64,000 nucleotides of DNA from Acetobacter sp. DsW_063 (GCF_002153745.1 NZ_JOPL01000040.1:1-64000); one strand, 5' to 3'. Numbered from the stretch's first letter, positions 1 through 9,788 are shown. Notes: a model not told the origin generated them from the letters alone. Numbers and translations: made by a program.

Positions 1-547
1 CACAACCTCTCGCTCAATTCAATACATTAATAGGTCCTGAACCTAGCCGGGTGACCAACGAACGTTATGAATCCGGTGTTCGCGCGGTATTTGCGTATGA
101 CCGCCGATTTGTTTCACGACCGATAATTCTGCCGACACGGTTAACACGCGGCGATGAATTTATACACGACGTCAACTCGCAAAGCGTCAGACTTCGTAGC
201 GACACGGGTTATTTTACATGAGTTTGGGGCAGCCTTAACGCGCCTCGAATTTCGAGACGAGGAAACATTAATAATACAACCGCGTCCATAGGGACTGCCG
301 GATTGGTCACCAAAACAGCGTTGTATTCCGCAGCAATGATACGGAAAAAATCAAACAAACCAGAACTCAAGACGAGACGACCGCCAACATGAGAGGGGGA
401 CGTCAACGGGCAAACAATAGTGGTTGTCTCGCAAAGCGATGATTGCGGCCACCATAGTCGCGGGGATGCACCAGGTAAACTCGATGGCTTACGAGCCACA
501 ACCGACAACAATTTAATGCACATTCGAAACAAACGATTGCAACGCGA
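1..547. other. Intergenic; no gene recognised
   Basis: Open frames here are short, lack ribosome binding sites and have no recognisable family features. No tRNA, rRNA or repeat is visible. The only structured element is the hairpin that follows. A gene upstream of the window may end before position 1. Confidence 0.5.
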
Positions 548-573
548 AAGAGGCCCCAAAATTGGGGCCTCTT
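548..573. terminator. Perfect hairpin, probable bidirectional terminator
   Basis: Arms AAGAGGCCCCAA (548-559) and TTGGGGCCTCTT (562-573) pair perfectly around a 2-base loop. It lies about 100 bases downstream of the leftward lipoprotein gene. The U-tract is weak on both sides, so termination is inferred from stem strength and position. Confidence 0.6.
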
Positions 574-670
574 CCTGTTCAAACAGTCTTTGCTTTCAGT
601 TCAATCCAACTCCCGCGACGCATGGGCCGCAATCAGCTTTTATTCAGACTGAACGACAGCCAAGCCGTTA

Positions 671-874
671 TCAGCCACGCGCTGCGGGAACAGCCGGGGC
701 AGGAGCCGGAGCAGGAGCCGGCGCAGGCGGCGGAGCAGCCTCGACGGGGGCAGGAGCCGGCGGCGGCGTGTCGTCGGAGCAGGCCGCGAGCAGGGCAAGC
801 GGGAGGGCGACAGCGGCGGCGGCCACCTTGCGCGTCAGTTTATGCCGGGCCGACATTTCAGAACGAGCGAACAT
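671..874 (-). CDS. Small proline/alanine-rich lipoprotein
   Basis: This is a 67-residue protein with a basic N-terminus, a hydrophobic stretch (VAAAAVALPLALLAAC) and a lipobox LAAC, so it should be lipidated and anchored in a membrane. The mature part is almost entirely Pro/Ala repeats (APAPAPAPA), a typical cell-wall-spanning or spacer sequence. An AAGGAG ribosome binding site sits six bases before the ATG and fixes the start. It diverges from the L,D-transpeptidase gene, so a cell-envelope role is plausible. I do not recognise a named family. Confidence 0.7.
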   Translation of the reverse strand: MFARSEMSARHKLTRKVAAAAVALPLALLAACSDDTPPPAPAPVEAAPPPAPAPAPAPAPAVPAARG

Positions 875-927
875 CCGTTACTCCTTGGAGTGAATCTATG
901 GGTGACCTGCGGATTTAGGAGCGACTC

Positions 928-2385
928 TTGGTAAAAAGTCAAACTACGATTTGTGTAGAGCGCCAGAAACAGGCGAATGCTCCGCTAAGATCGCCGAGCA
1001 GGCCATCTGACCGCTGTATTCCCGACTCTCCTCCCCGCTCACTGCTCCCAATATTTTTGAAGGCGTTCCGATACGCACGACGTAGTCCGAGCCTGATCGT
1101 GCTCGCTATGGCGTGGACGCTAGTCGCCTGCAGCACCATGCCTCAGCACGCCGATACGGAACTTGGGAACCGAATTGACGCTCCAGTCGGAGTGACCGTC
1201 GCCGGTGAGAAGCTGGATACGGAGCTGCTGCGCAGCTTCTATTCGCGCCATGATTTCGAAGCCGTGTGGCCTTCGCATGAAATGCAAGCGAACAAACTGG
1301 TTGAGGCCATCCTTCACGCTGGGGATCAGGGGCTGGATCCGGAATTGTTTCACGCATCTGCGCTGAAACATGCCGCGACGTTAACTCCGACCGATCGCGA
1401 TCTGCTCTTGTCTGACGCATTCCTGTCCTACGCGGACGCGCTTGCCCGAGGCGTCGTGCACGTAGATCATCGAAAGGATTACGAGGCGCTTGCCCCGGAG
1501 CCGGTCGATGTGGCCGCGGAGCTTGACCGGGTGATGGACAGCAGCGACCCCGCAGCTGCAATCAACGCCCTTGCTCCGACAACGCGAGACTACTTGACCC
1601 TACGCAAAGCTCTACAAAAATGTCGTGCAAGCGGAGCCCGTGCAGCGTCGACCTGCCAACACAAAATCGCAGTGAATCTTGAGCGCCTTCGCTGGCTGCC
1701 ACGGTCGTTGCCGCGTAACCGCGCCTGGGTAAACGTAGCTGCAGAGCAGCTTATTTTATACCGCAACGACAGACCGGTCTTCACAACCAGAATCGTTGTA
1801 GGCGAGGATATCGAGCGCAACCAAAGCCCCGAATTTCATACGGCGATCGACGCTTTCTGGGTAAATCCCCCTTGGGTCATCCCTGCGGATATCGCAAAAC
1901 GGGAGATCATGCCGAAGATCAGCCGTGACCCGAATTATCTGAAGCGCAACAAGATGGTCATGCTCTCCAATGGAGAAATCGAACAGCTTCCCGGCCCGGA
2001 GGCTGGACTCGGACAACTCATGTTCAACATGCCGAACCGATTTGACGTATATCTGCATGACACGCCGGACCGATATATTTTCAATCGAGACAACCGGCGT
2101 CTGAGCCATGGCTGCATTCGCGTGCAGAATCCTCGGGACTTCGCCGCTCTGCTCATGGAACAACCCGTCGAAAAAATCGACGAGGAAATCGCGACAGGAA
2201 CGACAACCAAGAAGAGCCTGCCGGAGCCAATGCCGGTATTCGTGGTCTATCTTACCGCTTTTGCGGACGCCGCCGGAAAGCTGCAACTTGTGCCTGATTT
2301 TTACAATCGAGATAATGCAATCTGGCGAGATCTTCAGCCCCGCCCACGCAAACGAAACCACACAATGCACGGAGCGAAGGTTTGA
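928..2385 (+). CDS. L,D-transpeptidase (YkuD domain), YcbB/LdtD-like lipoprotein
   Basis: Forms or exchanges 3-3 cross-links in peptidoglycan, or attaches proteins to it. The C-terminal YkuD domain (about residues 250-435) has the catalytic signature with His377 in YLHD and the nucleophile Cys396 in SHGCIRV. The middle region (about 95-240) resembles the peptidoglycan-binding and scaffold part of YcbB-type enzymes. A hydrophobic segment ending LVAC (Cys68) looks like a lipoprotein signal. The TTG start at 928 is chosen because TAGGAG precedes it. It gives an unusually long n-region, and a TTG at 1057 would give a normal 24-residue signal but has no clear ribosome binding site. Confidence 0.85.
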   Translation: MVKSQTTICVERQKQANAPLRSPSRPSDRCIPDSPPRSLLPIFLKAFRYARRSPSLIVLAMAWTLVACSTMPQHADTELGNRIDAPVGVTVAGEKLDTELLRSFYSRHDFEAVWPSHEMQANKLVEAILHAGDQGLDPELFHASALKHAATLTPTDRDLLLSDAFLSYADALARGVVHVDHRKDYEALAPEPVDVAAELDRVMDSSDPAAAINALAPTTRDYLTLRKALQKCRASGARAASTCQHKIAVNLERLRWLPRSLPRNRAWVNVAAEQLILYRNDRPVFTTRIVVGEDIERNQSPEFHTAIDAFWVNPPWVIPADIAKREIMPKISRDPNYLKRNKMVMLSNGEIEQLPGPEAGLGQLMFNMPNRFDVYLHDTPDRYIFNRDNRRLSHGCIRVQNPRDFAALLMEQPVEKIDEEIATGTTTKKSLPEPMPVFVVYLTAFADAAGKLQLVPDFYNRDNAIWRDLQPRPRKRNHTMHGAKV

Positions 2386-2463
2386 CATTTTTATGATTTT
2401 ATCAAATTCGAGCGCATATCCGGCGCCGATTAACGGCGCATCGCCTGCGGAAGCCTGTAGAGC

Positions 2464-2643
2464 TTAACCGACGCAAACGCTTACCAGCGAACGTATCTTA
2501 CTGCGTGCCTGCGCACGAAAAATCGGATATTCGGCGTGAGGATCGTCCTCGAACCTCGGCCTCGCCGCAGGCGCAGGCGCAGACAGCGATTCATCGATTT
2601 TGAAAATACACCGCATTTTGTTCAAAAAAGCATCAGACAGCAT
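2464..2643 (-). CDS. Possible small hypothetical protein
   Basis: A 59-residue frame starting MLSDAFLNKM and ending in a charged, proline-containing tail. It could be a short protein upstream or downstream of the flavoprotein operon, but the ribosome binding site is weak and no family is recognised. Apart from this frame, the 319-base stretch 2386-2704 holds nothing that I can identify. Confidence 0.25.
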   Translation of the reverse strand: MLSDAFLNKMRCIFKIDESLSAPAPAARPRFEDDPHAEYPIFRAQARSKIRSLVSVCVG

Positions 2644-2704
2644 TGTAGCCACTTCACTCCATCTCCAATTAGAACAAACGATTCTACGCCTACTTCGAAC
2701 TCCC

Positions 2705-3610
2705 CTACGCGAGTGGAGCAAAAACAAGGGATTGATGTAAGAAAATGCCAGCGGTTACACCATCAGCGGCGGCCCAGCTGGCATTATGCGGAACTCGAGC
2801 GATATCACCCGCAGCGTAGACGCCAAGCACTGAGGTCTGCTTCTTTTCATCCGTCCGAATGACAGGACCCAGTGGACAGTCATCCATCACGCAACCAAGT
2901 TGTTGCGCGATCGGGCTATTCAGCCGCCATCGAGGCATCACATACAGCGCGTCAATGAGGCTTTCTTCACCGCCAAGCAATGACAGCGAATGCAACTCCC
3001 CCTGCTCAGCATTGAGCTTGCCTATCTGCTCTGCTTTGACCGAAACCTTCCGCCTTGCCAACTGCTCCAATGCGGAGACATCCAACTCACTGCTTCCGTC
3101 AAGGTAGAGGGTAGTCTGTCCCCAATCGGCGATAAGAAGCGCCTGATGGACCGACATCGTCGATGAATAGAGAACGCCCAGGCGCTTTTCCGCAAACTCA
3201 TACCCGTGGCAATATGGACAGTGGAGCACACTGCGTCCCCAGCATTCCGCCAGTCCATCTATAGTCGGCAACAAATCGGAAATACCAAAAGCAAGCACCA
3301 GCTTTGACGCTGACAGCGTCTCTCCGTCGCGCGCCGTCACTTCAAACCCTTCTGGAATTGCCCGCGCGGCCTGCGCTTCCCCGCCAATCATGCGTGTCGT
3401 TGGATAACGCCGCACCTGGGCCATCGCAGCGTCGATCATAGTGGAAGGTCTGACGCCATCCTGACCAAAGAAACCGTGTGAAGCAGAGGCGAAACGGTTG
3501 CGTGGCCCGCCAGAGTCGATGACGCAAACCCGCCTGCGCGCGCGTGCAATATGGATCGCCGCAGAGAGACCAGCAAAACTTCCGCCTATGACAATCGCAT
3601 CAAATTGCAT
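2705..3610 (-). CDS. FAD-dependent pyridine nucleotide-disulfide oxidoreductase, thioredoxin-reductase-like
   Basis: 301 residues, about the size of bacterial thioredoxin reductase. The FAD-binding glycine motif is at the N-terminus (IGGSFAGLSAA), the redox-active CxxC is CPYCHG near residue 131, and the C-terminal FAD motif is YAAGDI. It probably moves electrons from NAD(P)H to a disulfide partner, but the substrate cannot be read from sequence. The ATG at 3610 is used because GGAG lies upstream. It overlaps the 3' end of the Rrf2 regulator gene, so the two are translated from one message and are probably functionally linked in redox sensing. Confidence 0.85.
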   Translation of the reverse strand: MQFDAIVIGGSFAGLSAAIHIARARRRVCVIDSGGPRNRFASASHGFFGQDGVRPSTMIDAAMAQVRRYPTTRMIGGEAQAARAIPEGFEVTARDGETLSASKLVLAFGISDLLPTIDGLAECWGRSVLHCPYCHGYEFAEKRLGVLYSSTMSVHQALLIADWGQTTLYLDGSSELDVSALEQLARRKVSVKAEQIGKLNAEQGELHSLSLLGGEESLIDALYVMPRWRLNSPIAQQLGCVMDDCPLGPVIRTDEKKQTSVLGVYAAGDIARVPHNASWAAADGVTAGIFLHQSLVFAPLA

Positions 3611-4064
3611 GACTCTGCTCCAGATCAATAATTTTTCCGCTCGCTAACATGCGGGCATGAAAATCTTCCCTGAGTTGCGCCAGCGTTACAGCCCCAAATC
3701 GGTCAAGCAGCAGAGCCTTCGCCTCTTCCAATGCCCGCCCGAGCGCGGCGTTTACAGACTGCTCCACCAGACACTCCGGCGATTCCGTTCTGTTTCCAAT
3801 GCTGAACAACTGCGGAGCGCCCAGAGAGTCGTAGACGTCGCGAAGTGTGATTTCCGTCAGTGGCCGAGCAATCTTCCACCCACCGCCATGCCCCTTTTCC
3901 GAACGCACGAAACCCGCATCACGTAATCCGGATAGAATTCTTCTGATCACGACGGGGTTGGTGTGCATTGCTCGCGCCATGAGTTCTGATGTCACGGCAC
4001 TCTCCATCTCCGCCATGTGGAGCAGGACGTGAAGGATCCCAGAGAGCTTGCTATCACGTTTCAT
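3600..4064 (-). CDS. Rrf2-family transcriptional regulator
   Basis: 154 residues with an N-terminal winged helix (KLSGILHVLLHMAE, then SELMARAMHTNPVVIRRILSGLRDAGFV, then the GHGGGW wing typical of Rrf2 proteins). Only one cysteine follows the helix-turn-helix (ECLVEQ), so it lacks the three-cysteine cluster site of IscR/NsrR and probably senses by another route. The ATG at 4064 is preferred over an upstream TTG at 4100. It is the first gene of a two-gene operon with the flavoprotein, and its start lies inside a palindrome. Confidence 0.85.
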   Translation of the reverse strand: MKRDSKLSGILHVLLHMAEMESAVTSELMARAMHTNPVVIRRILSGLRDAGFVRSEKGHGGGWKIARPLTEITLRDVYDSLGAPQLFSIGNRTESPECLVEQSVNAALGRALEEAKALLLDRFGAVTLAQLREDFHARMLASGKIIDLEQSHAI

Positions 4065-4084
4065 GCAACAATATATGTTGCATG
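4062..4084. promoter_or_regulatory. Palindromic operator over the Rrf2 start codon
   Basis: Arms CATGCAACA (4062-4070) and TGTTGCATG (4076-4084) are perfect inverted repeats separated by ATATA. The left arm contains the start codon of the Rrf2 gene. Rrf2 regulators usually bind dyads of this size, so autorepression by occlusion of the start region is inferred. Confidence 0.6.
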
Positions 4085-4381
4085 AATTTTGCAGAGTCAA
4101 ATGCGGTGCTCAGCCCGCAAGCCCCTCCCTCGATTTCGTGGATCTTCCAGGGATCACGTTCAACAGCGCCGTGATGCATGGCTGAGGCGGTAAGGGCACC
4201 CATGCAAGAGGCCGCCTATTGAGACGAGCCCTTTAGCCGAGGACGCCTCTCTCCCGTCTATGGTCACGACGCAGTTCATAGTGAAGCGTCCCGATCAAGA
4301 AACGATCAGGATCAATTCTCGAAAATTCTATCTGCGCGAATAAATTAATAAAATATGTGACTGCAAGATAATATTTTCAAA

Positions 4382-4400
4382 TCACACCGCAACCGTGTGA
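4382..4400. promoter_or_regulatory. Inverted repeat upstream of prpD
   Basis: TCACAC (4382-4387) and GTGTGA (4395-4400) form a dyad with a 7-base centre, just after an AT-rich stretch. It could be a regulator site for the prp operon. The factor is unknown. Confidence 0.3.
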
Positions 4401-4441
4401 AATAACGCCTTTCAAATGCCAAGTCGCGCAAATTCACCACT

Positions 4442-4458
4442 TTCGCAAAATTTGCAAA
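4442..4458 (+). promoter_or_regulatory. TTTGCAAA-type sites upstream of prpD
   Basis: TTCGCAAA (4442-4449) and TTTGCAAA (4451-4458) lie about 100 bases before the prpD start. The ShortR/PccR family of short-chain acyl-CoA regulators in alphaproteobacteria binds paired TTTGCAAA/TTTGCGAA elements upstream of propionate genes. The spacing of one base differs from the reported four, so the assignment is tentative. Confidence 0.35.
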
Positions 4459-4553
4459 ACAGACGCCGTTCCTCGCCCGAATTCGCTCGGTTGGCCATAG
4501 TCGAATTCGTCCGACCCGCCATACTCCGCCATGTTTTCTCAGACGAGGCCAAC

Positions 4554-6068
4554 ATGCATAGTTACGACATCAAGGTGCACCCCGAGAAAGATCGACTTCC
4601 GCGCGAGCAGCAACTCGCCTGGCGTATCGCCGAAGTCGCAGCCGATCCGGTCGCCGTGGAGTCTGCGGTCACCGAGATGATCATCAACCGCGTGATCGAC
4701 AACGCATCGGTGGCGATCGCTTCGGTCAATCGTCACTCCGTGATGAGCGCTCGGGCCGAGGCTCTGGCGCACCAACGCCCGGGTGGGGCGACGGTGTTCG
4801 GTTGCGGGCCGGATGTGCGCGTGCACGCCGAATGGGCGGCGTGGGCCAACGGCACCGCCGTGCGTGAACTGGATTTTCACGACACCTTCCTTGCCGCCGA
4901 ATACTCTCATCCGGGCGACAACATTCCCGGTATTCTGGCGGTCGCCCAACAGTGTCAGCGTTCGGGCAAGGATCTGATTCGCGGCATAGCCACCGGCTAT
5001 GAAATTCAGATCGATCTCGTGCGCGGGATCTGCCTTCACAAGCACAAGATCGACCACGTGGCGCATGTCGGTCCGTCGGTCGCCGCCGGCATTGGGGCGT
5101 TATTGGGCCTCCCGAACGAGACGATCTACCAGGCGGTGCAGCATGGTCTGCACGTGACGACGGCGACCCGCCAGAGCCGCAAAGGAGAGATATCGTCATG
5201 GAAGGCCTATGCCCCGTCTCACGCGGGCAAAATGGCCGTCGAGGCTGTCGACCGCGCCATGCTGGGCGAGACGTCCCCCAGCCCTATCTACGAAGGCGAA
5301 GACGGCGTCATCGCCTGGATGCTGGACGGCGCGGATGCGCATTACGTCGTTCGCCTGCCCGAGAAAGGCGAAGCAAAACGTGCGATACTCGATAGCTACA
5401 CGAAAGAGCATTCGGCCGAATATCAAAGCCAGGCCCTCATCGATCTGGCGTTCAGGCTTGGCAAGCAGGTCGGGAACTGGGACGACGTGAAAGACGTCCT
5501 GATCGAGACGAGCCATCACACGCACTACGTCATCGGCACCGGCTCCAACGATCCACAGAAATTCGACCCTACCGCTTCGCGCGAAACGCTTGATCACTCG
5601 ATCATGTATATCGTCGCGGTCGCTCTGCAGGACGGCGTCTGGCACCATGTAAAATCCTACGCCCCCGAACGCGCGGCCCGCGCAGACACTGTGCGTCTGT
5701 GGAAGAAAATCCATACGGTCGAACGTCCCGAGTGGACCGAGCGCTACCACTCGACGGATCCGAACGTGAAGGCCTTTGGCGGTCGCATCACCATCACCTT
5801 TGACGATGGCTCCGTCCTGTCTGACGAGCTCGCCGTCGCCAATGCGCATCCTCTGGGCGCCACACCATGGATGCGTCCCGATTATATAAAGAAATTCCGC
5901 ACTCTGACGGACGGAGTTCTCGATCCGAAGGAAATCGAGCGCTTTCTCGACGTAGCCCAGCGTCTGCCGGAATTGAGTGCGAAGGAGCTTTACGAGCTTG
6001 AAATTTCTTTGCCGGACGGGAAGCTCAAGAAAAACCCGAGAACCGGCATCTTCGGATTTGGGCAGTAA
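4554..6068 (+). CDS. prpD: 2-methylcitrate dehydratase (MmgE/PrpD family)
   Basis: Dehydrates 2-methylcitrate to cis-2-methylaconitate in the methylcitrate cycle that turns propionyl-CoA into pyruvate and succinate. The 504-residue length is near that of E. coli PrpD (483). The family blocks are present, notably [19 protein letters not shown] and [21 protein letters not shown] in the second half. The start is placed at ATG 4554, preceded by GAGG. The open frame extends 46 codons upstream, but that part does not look like PrpD and carries the regulatory sites. First gene of prpD-prpC-prpB. Confidence 0.93.
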   Translation: MHSYDIKVHPEKDRLPREQQLAWRIAEVAADPVAVESAVTEMIINRVIDNASVAIASVNRHSVMSARAEALAHQRPGGATVFGCGPDVRVHAEWAAWANGTAVRELDFHDTFLAAEYSHPGDNIPGILAVAQQCQRSGKDLIRGIATGYEIQIDLVRGICLHKHKIDHVAHVGPSVAAGIGALLGLPNETIYQAVQHGLHVTTATRQSRKGEISSWKAYAPSHAGKMAVEAVDRAMLGETSPSPIYEGEDGVIAWMLDGADAHYVVRLPEKGEAKRAILDSYTKEHSAEYQSQALIDLAFRLGKQVGNWDDVKDVLIETSHHTHYVIGTGSNDPQKFDPTASRETLDHSIMYIVAVALQDGVWHHVKSYAPERAARADTVRLWKKIHTVERPEWTERYHSTDPNVKAFGGRITITFDDGSVLSDELAVANAHPLGATPWMRPDYIKKFRTLTDGVLDPKEIERFLDVAQRLPELSAKELYELEISLPDGKLKKNPRTGIFGFGQ

Positions 6069-6139
6069 TTACGTCGCGGGCCACGACCGAAAACGGGCGC
6101 TCGCAAGGGATCGAAAAAGAAAAAGGGGGACAAGCCGTC

Positions 6140-7309
6140 ATGACGCAAACCTCTGAAGCAAAGCGTCCGAAAAAATCCGTGGCCCTGTCAGGCGTCACCG
6201 CCGGGACCACGGCGTTGTGCACCGTCGGACACAGCGGGAACGACCTGCACTACCGCGGGTATGATATAAAGGACCTCGCGGAGAACTGCGAGTATGAGGA
6301 GGTCGCGCATCTTCTCATACACGGTCATCTGCCAGACCCGGCTGAACTCTCCGCCTACAAGGCGCAACTCCGCTCTCTGCGAGGATTGCCGGATAATGTG
6401 AAGCGCACGCTGGAACAGATTCCGGCGGCCGCGCATCCCATGGATGTGATGCGGTCCGGCCTTTCCGCATTCGGGTGCGTTCTGCCCGAACGTCGGGATC
6501 AGAACCCTGTCGGCGCCCAAGAGATCGCCGATCGCTGCATCGCCTCGCTCGGTTCGATTCTTCTCTACTGGCATCACTTCGCGACCAACGGGCGGCGGAT
6601 CGAGGTTGAGACCGACGATGACAGTGTGGGCGGCCATTTTCTTCACCTGCTCCATGGCGAAAAACCGCCAGAGGAATGGGTGAAGGCGATGCACGTCTCT
6701 CTCATTCTTTATGCCGAACATGAGTTCAACGCCTCGACCTTTACATGTCGGGTGATCGCCGGAACGGGTTCCGATATCTATTCCGCACTGTGCGGCGGCG
6801 TCGGCGCGCTGCGGGGTCCCAAGCATGGAGGAGCGAATGAGGTCGCGCTGGAGATACAGCAGCGTTACCAGACGCCGGACGAGGCTGAGGCGGACATTCG
6901 CAAGCGCGTCGAAAACCGTGAGGTTGTCATCGGTTTTGGACACCCGGTCTACACGATCGCCGATCCGCGCAACGAGATCATAAAGCGCACGGCATACGCC
7001 CTGTCGCGCACGCATGGCTCGATGCGTCTTTACAACGTCGCCGAACGGCTTGAGTCCGTCATGGCCGAAACCAAGAAGATGTTTCCGAACCTCGACTGGT
7101 TCAGCGCTGTTTCCTACAACATGATGCGTATTCCGACGGCGATGTTTACGCCTATTTTTGTGATCGCCCGTTCCGCCGGGTGGAGCGCGCATGTAATCGA
7201 GCAGCGTCAGGACGGCAAGATCATTCGCCCGTCCGCAGAGTATGTCGGACCAGACGACCGACCGTTCGTTCATATCCACCGGCGCGGCAATCGGGAGCAA
7301 GCAGCATGA
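6140..7309 (+). CDS. prpC: 2-methylcitrate synthase
   Basis: Condenses propionyl-CoA with oxaloacetate to give 2-methylcitrate. 389 residues of the citrate synthase fold with the catalytic His block GPKHGGANE, the second His block [13 protein letters not shown] and the C-terminal [12 protein letters not shown] region. The short length and these blocks fit PrpC rather than the large TCA-cycle citrate synthase. AGGGGGA precedes the ATG. It follows prpD by 71 bases and overlaps prpB by four (ATGA), so the three are one operon. Confidence 0.93.
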   Translation: MTQTSEAKRPKKSVALSGVTAGTTALCTVGHSGNDLHYRGYDIKDLAENCEYEEVAHLLIHGHLPDPAELSAYKAQLRSLRGLPDNVKRTLEQIPAAAHPMDVMRSGLSAFGCVLPERRDQNPVGAQEIADRCIASLGSILLYWHHFATNGRRIEVETDDDSVGGHFLHLLHGEKPPEEWVKAMHVSLILYAEHEFNASTFTCRVIAGTGSDIYSALCGGVGALRGPKHGGANEVALEIQQRYQTPDEAEADIRKRVENREVVIGFGHPVYTIADPRNEIIKRTAYALSRTHGSMRLYNVAERLESVMAETKKMFPNLDWFSAVSYNMMRIPTAMFTPIFVIARSAGWSAHVIEQRQDGKIIRPSAEYVGPDDRPFVHIHRRGNREQAA

Positions 7310-8220
7310 CATATCTGATCGGAAGCGAACGCGCGACCATCTCGGCGGGGAGGAAATTTCGCGAACTCCTGAACGCTCCGGGCATCCTCCGGCTACCGGG
7401 CGCTCACAACGGACAAGCCGCTCTTCAGGCGAGAGACGCGGGGTTCGACGCTCTGTATCTTTCGGGCGCGGCGATGACCGCCAGCATGGGCCTGCCGGAT
7501 CTGGGAATCATCACGGTCGATCAGGTCACATTCTTTATCAAACAAATCGTGCACGCCTCCAATCTGCCGCTTCTGGTCGATGGCGACACCGGCTACGGCG
7601 AGACGCTGAACGTCATGAACATGGTTCGCGCATTCGAAGACGCCGGAGCCGGAGCCGTGCATCTGGAAGACCAGTTGCTGCCGAAAAAATGTGGGCATTT
7701 AAACGATAAAAAGCTCGCCACCCCGCACGATATGGCGATGAAAGTCAGCGCTGCACGCAAGGCCGCGCAGGATATTGTCGTGATAGCGCGTACGGACGCT
7801 GCGGCGAGCGAGGGAATGGATGGCGCTGTCGACCGGGCCAAGCTCTACATCGAAGCTGGCGCGGACGCGATTTTCCCGGAGGCCCTGACAAACGCGGAAA
7901 TGTTCCGGGAATTCGCCAGACGCATGCCGGGCGTGAAACTTCTGGCCAACATGACAGAGTTCGGACGAACGCCGTTCTACACGGCAAGCGAATTCGAAGA
8001 CATGGGCTACAGCATGGTGATCTGGCCGGTCAGCTCGCTACGCGTGGCGAACAAGGCGCAGGCCGATCTTTATGAAACAATCATGCGGGATGGAGGCACG
8101 GAAGCGATGCTCAGCCGCATGCAGACCCGCGAAGAACTATACAAGACGCTTCGTTATCATGATTACGAGGCGCTCGATAAAAGCATCGTCGAGACCGTCC
8201 TGCCGTCCGTAGACGCCTAG
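7306..8220 (+). CDS. prpB: 2-methylisocitrate lyase
   Basis: Cleaves 2-methylisocitrate to pyruvate and succinate. 304 residues, the usual PrpB length, in the phosphoenolpyruvate mutase/isocitrate lyase family. The active-site loop KKCGH is present, as are the Mg-binding VDGDTGYG motif and VHLEDQ. The ATG overlaps the prpC stop, so translation is coupled. No prpE or prpR gene lies beside the operon, so propionate activation and regulation must be encoded elsewhere. Confidence 0.94.
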   Translation: MTYLIGSERATISAGRKFRELLNAPGILRLPGAHNGQAALQARDAGFDALYLSGAAMTASMGLPDLGIITVDQVTFFIKQIVHASNLPLLVDGDTGYGETLNVMNMVRAFEDAGAGAVHLEDQLLPKKCGHLNDKKLATPHDMAMKVSAARKAAQDIVVIARTDAAASEGMDGAVDRAKLYIEAGADAIFPEALTNAEMFREFARRMPGVKLLANMTEFGRTPFYTASEFEDMGYSMVIWPVSSLRVANKAQADLYETIMRDGGTEAMLSRMQTREELYKTLRYHDYEALDKSIVETVLPSVDA

Positions 8221-8626
8221 GGACTGGATATCTCGCGTACGCAGGTAAAAAACGCTGATACGACGACCGGGAGACATTGCATCGCGCGGCGGCGCCTGCG
8301 GGGCGGCCAGCGAAAAGTTGGCTATAAGACCAGTGTGTTGGAAATCTCCTTCAAAAGCGCAACATTACAAAATTCTGGCTTTGCTGCACCGGGCGAACGA
8401 CCTCCGAAACGGAGCCAGTTCGTCCGGAACGGCAGTCACAGGCTCAACAACCTTACAATCCGCCAGACTACACAAATTGACTCGAAATTTCGCCCTGCCG
8501 AAGACGCCCCCCTACCTCGCATCAAGAAGCCCGCAGATGCGTCAACGATATGGGCGTTTCTATTCCCATGAAATACATCTTGCCTGGAGCGGTCAGGATA
8601 GCACTACCGGCAATCCGTTCTCGCTG
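8221..8626. other. Intergenic between convergent prpB and nrsF
   Basis: About 400 bases with only weak open frames that have no ribosome binding site or family resemblance. I see no clear terminator hairpin with a U-tract. Confidence 0.5.
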
Positions 8627-9268
8627 CTACCAGCGCGTGAGCCACGGCAGCGCCAACCGGGTGACAAGCGAGACGACGCCACACCCAAGAGAATACCAGA
8701 CCGCCACGTAGAGCGGATCGTCGAATGGGCATGCCATGACGAAGGCCAGCGCTCCCCAGGCGGCTGCAGCTGAACCAGCCGCCCATGCCGTACCACGCGG
8801 ATCGACCGAGGCGCCTCGCCGGACGATTACGCCGAGCGCCAGCGCCACCGGCAGAGACAACTCGATGATCTTCCGCGCACAACGCAACCCATGTACCGGG
8901 TCCAGACGCCGCCACAGGACAATCGGGCCGACCTGAGCCGCATCGATCACCCATCCTGCGGCCAGAGCCGCGAGCACGACGTAGCCGAGCGCACGCAAAC
9001 CTGGGCGTGGCGAGCGTGTCGGGTTGAGCGAGCGCAGCGTCGTCGTCGCGCCGATCACCATAATCACGGTCAGGCTTGCCGTCTTCCACCAGAAACTTGG
9101 CATACCCATTGCACGCGGCATATCCGGGCGCATCCAGCCCAGCGACAGCAGGACGACGATTTCGACAACGCAGAGCAATGCGAGAATCAGGGCTGCGCGG
9201 CGTGGGCTCTGCCGTCTGACGGGTTGCAATTCGGCCGTCAGGCGGCCGATCAGGGGGTCAGTCGACAT
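8627..9268 (-). CDS. nrsF: NrsF-type anti-sigma factor (DUF1109)
   Basis: 213 residues with a short cytosolic N-terminus and about six hydrophobic membrane segments, the NrsF layout. Two conserved-looking cysteine sites occur in or beside membrane segments (GLRCARKI and VMACPFDDPLY), as in family members where periplasmic-side cysteines are needed for signalling. It should hold SigF at the inner membrane until an oxidant or metal signal releases it. The gene overlaps the sigma gene by 11 bases and is last in msrB-msrA-sigF-nrsF. Confidence 0.85.
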   Translation of the reverse strand: MSTDPLIGRLTAELQPVRRQSPRRAALILALLCVVEIVVLLSLGWMRPDMPRAMGMPSFWWKTASLTVIMVIGATTTLRSLNPTRSPRPGLRALGYVVLAALAAGWVIDAAQVGPIVLWRRLDPVHGLRCARKIIELSLPVALALGVIVRRGASVDPRGTAWAAGSAAAAWGALAFVMACPFDDPLYVAVWYSLGCGVVSLVTRLALPWLTRW

Positions 9269-9788
9269 CGGCGCCTCGCATCACTACATCGCTCAGCCGT
9301 CCCAGGCCTCGGTGAATGTTGACCTTCACCAACGCAGCGGATTGTCCGGTCCGCCTTGCGGCTTCCTCAATACTGAAGCCCTGAAGCTTCACCAGACGAA
9401 TGACTTCGGCCTGAGCCGGTTTGAGCCGCGTGAGCAAGCGTTCCAGAGCATGCGCCGCCGTGACGGCGTTCTCATGGTCCATGACTGGTAGGTCGTCATT
9501 GAGAGACGTCATGTCCACCCGTCGCATCGCACGCAAACGGTCGATCCATTTATAGCGCGCGATCGCCGCGATCCATGGAGCAAAACCTTGCGCTGGGTCG
9601 AACGTGTGCCGCTTTTCATGAACCGCCAGCAGCGTATCCTGCACTGCGTCATCGACCATAGAGGGCGGCAGGCGCCTCTGGAAATAACGGCGTAGCCATG
9701 CCGACGCCTCGCGCAACACGTGGCGATAGGCGTCGGCGTCGCCATTCTGGGCGGCAGCCATCCACCGGCTCCAGTCAGCTTCGGTCAC
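9258..9788 (-). CDS. sigF: ECF RNA polymerase sigma factor, SigF (ECF16) type
   Basis: 176 residues with sigma region 2 (DDAVQDTLLAVHEKRHTFDPAQGFAPWI) and region 4 (LKPAQAEVIRLVKLQGFSIEEAARRTGQS, then VNIHRGL). Partner of the NrsF protein encoded next to it. The GTG start at 9788 follows a strong AGGAGG. Perfect matches to the Caulobacter SigF promoter (GTAACC-N16-CGAA) occur before msrB, before the divergent cytochrome gene and before the methionine-rich gene, so it probably drives its own operon and both divergent units. Confidence 0.88.
   Translation of the reverse strand: MTEADWSRWMAAAQNGDADAYRHVLREASAWLRRYFQRRLPPSMVDDAVQDTLLAVHEKRHTFDPAQGFAPWIAAIARYKWIDRLRAMRRVDMTSLNDDLPVMDHENAVTAAHALERLLTRLKPAQAEVIRLVKLQGFSIEEAARRTGQSAALVKVNIHRGLGRLSDVVMRGADVD

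Larger units (their letters stand above)
4085..4553. other. Intergenic region between the Rrf2 operon and prpD
   Basis: About 470 bases without a credible gene. The 3' half is AT-rich (about 4320-4385) and should hold the prpD promoter. It contains the two candidate regulatory sites listed separately. Confidence 0.55.

Noticed and set aside
420-893. 157-codon plus-strand frame rich in Ala/Gly/Ser
   Set aside because: It is antisense to the Pro/Ala-rich lipoprotein gene. The repetitive composition is the mirror of those repeats and it has no ribosome binding site.
1756-2388. 210-codon minus-strand frame
   Set aside because: Antisense shadow of the L,D-transpeptidase catalytic domain, with no family features.
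2423-2439. GCGCCG/CGGCGC hairpin after the L,D-transpeptidase gene
   Set aside because: Only six pairs and no U-tract. Too weak to call a terminator.
6188-7312. 374-codon minus-strand frame
   Set aside because: Complete antisense of prpC. A long shadow frame caused by high GC codon bias.
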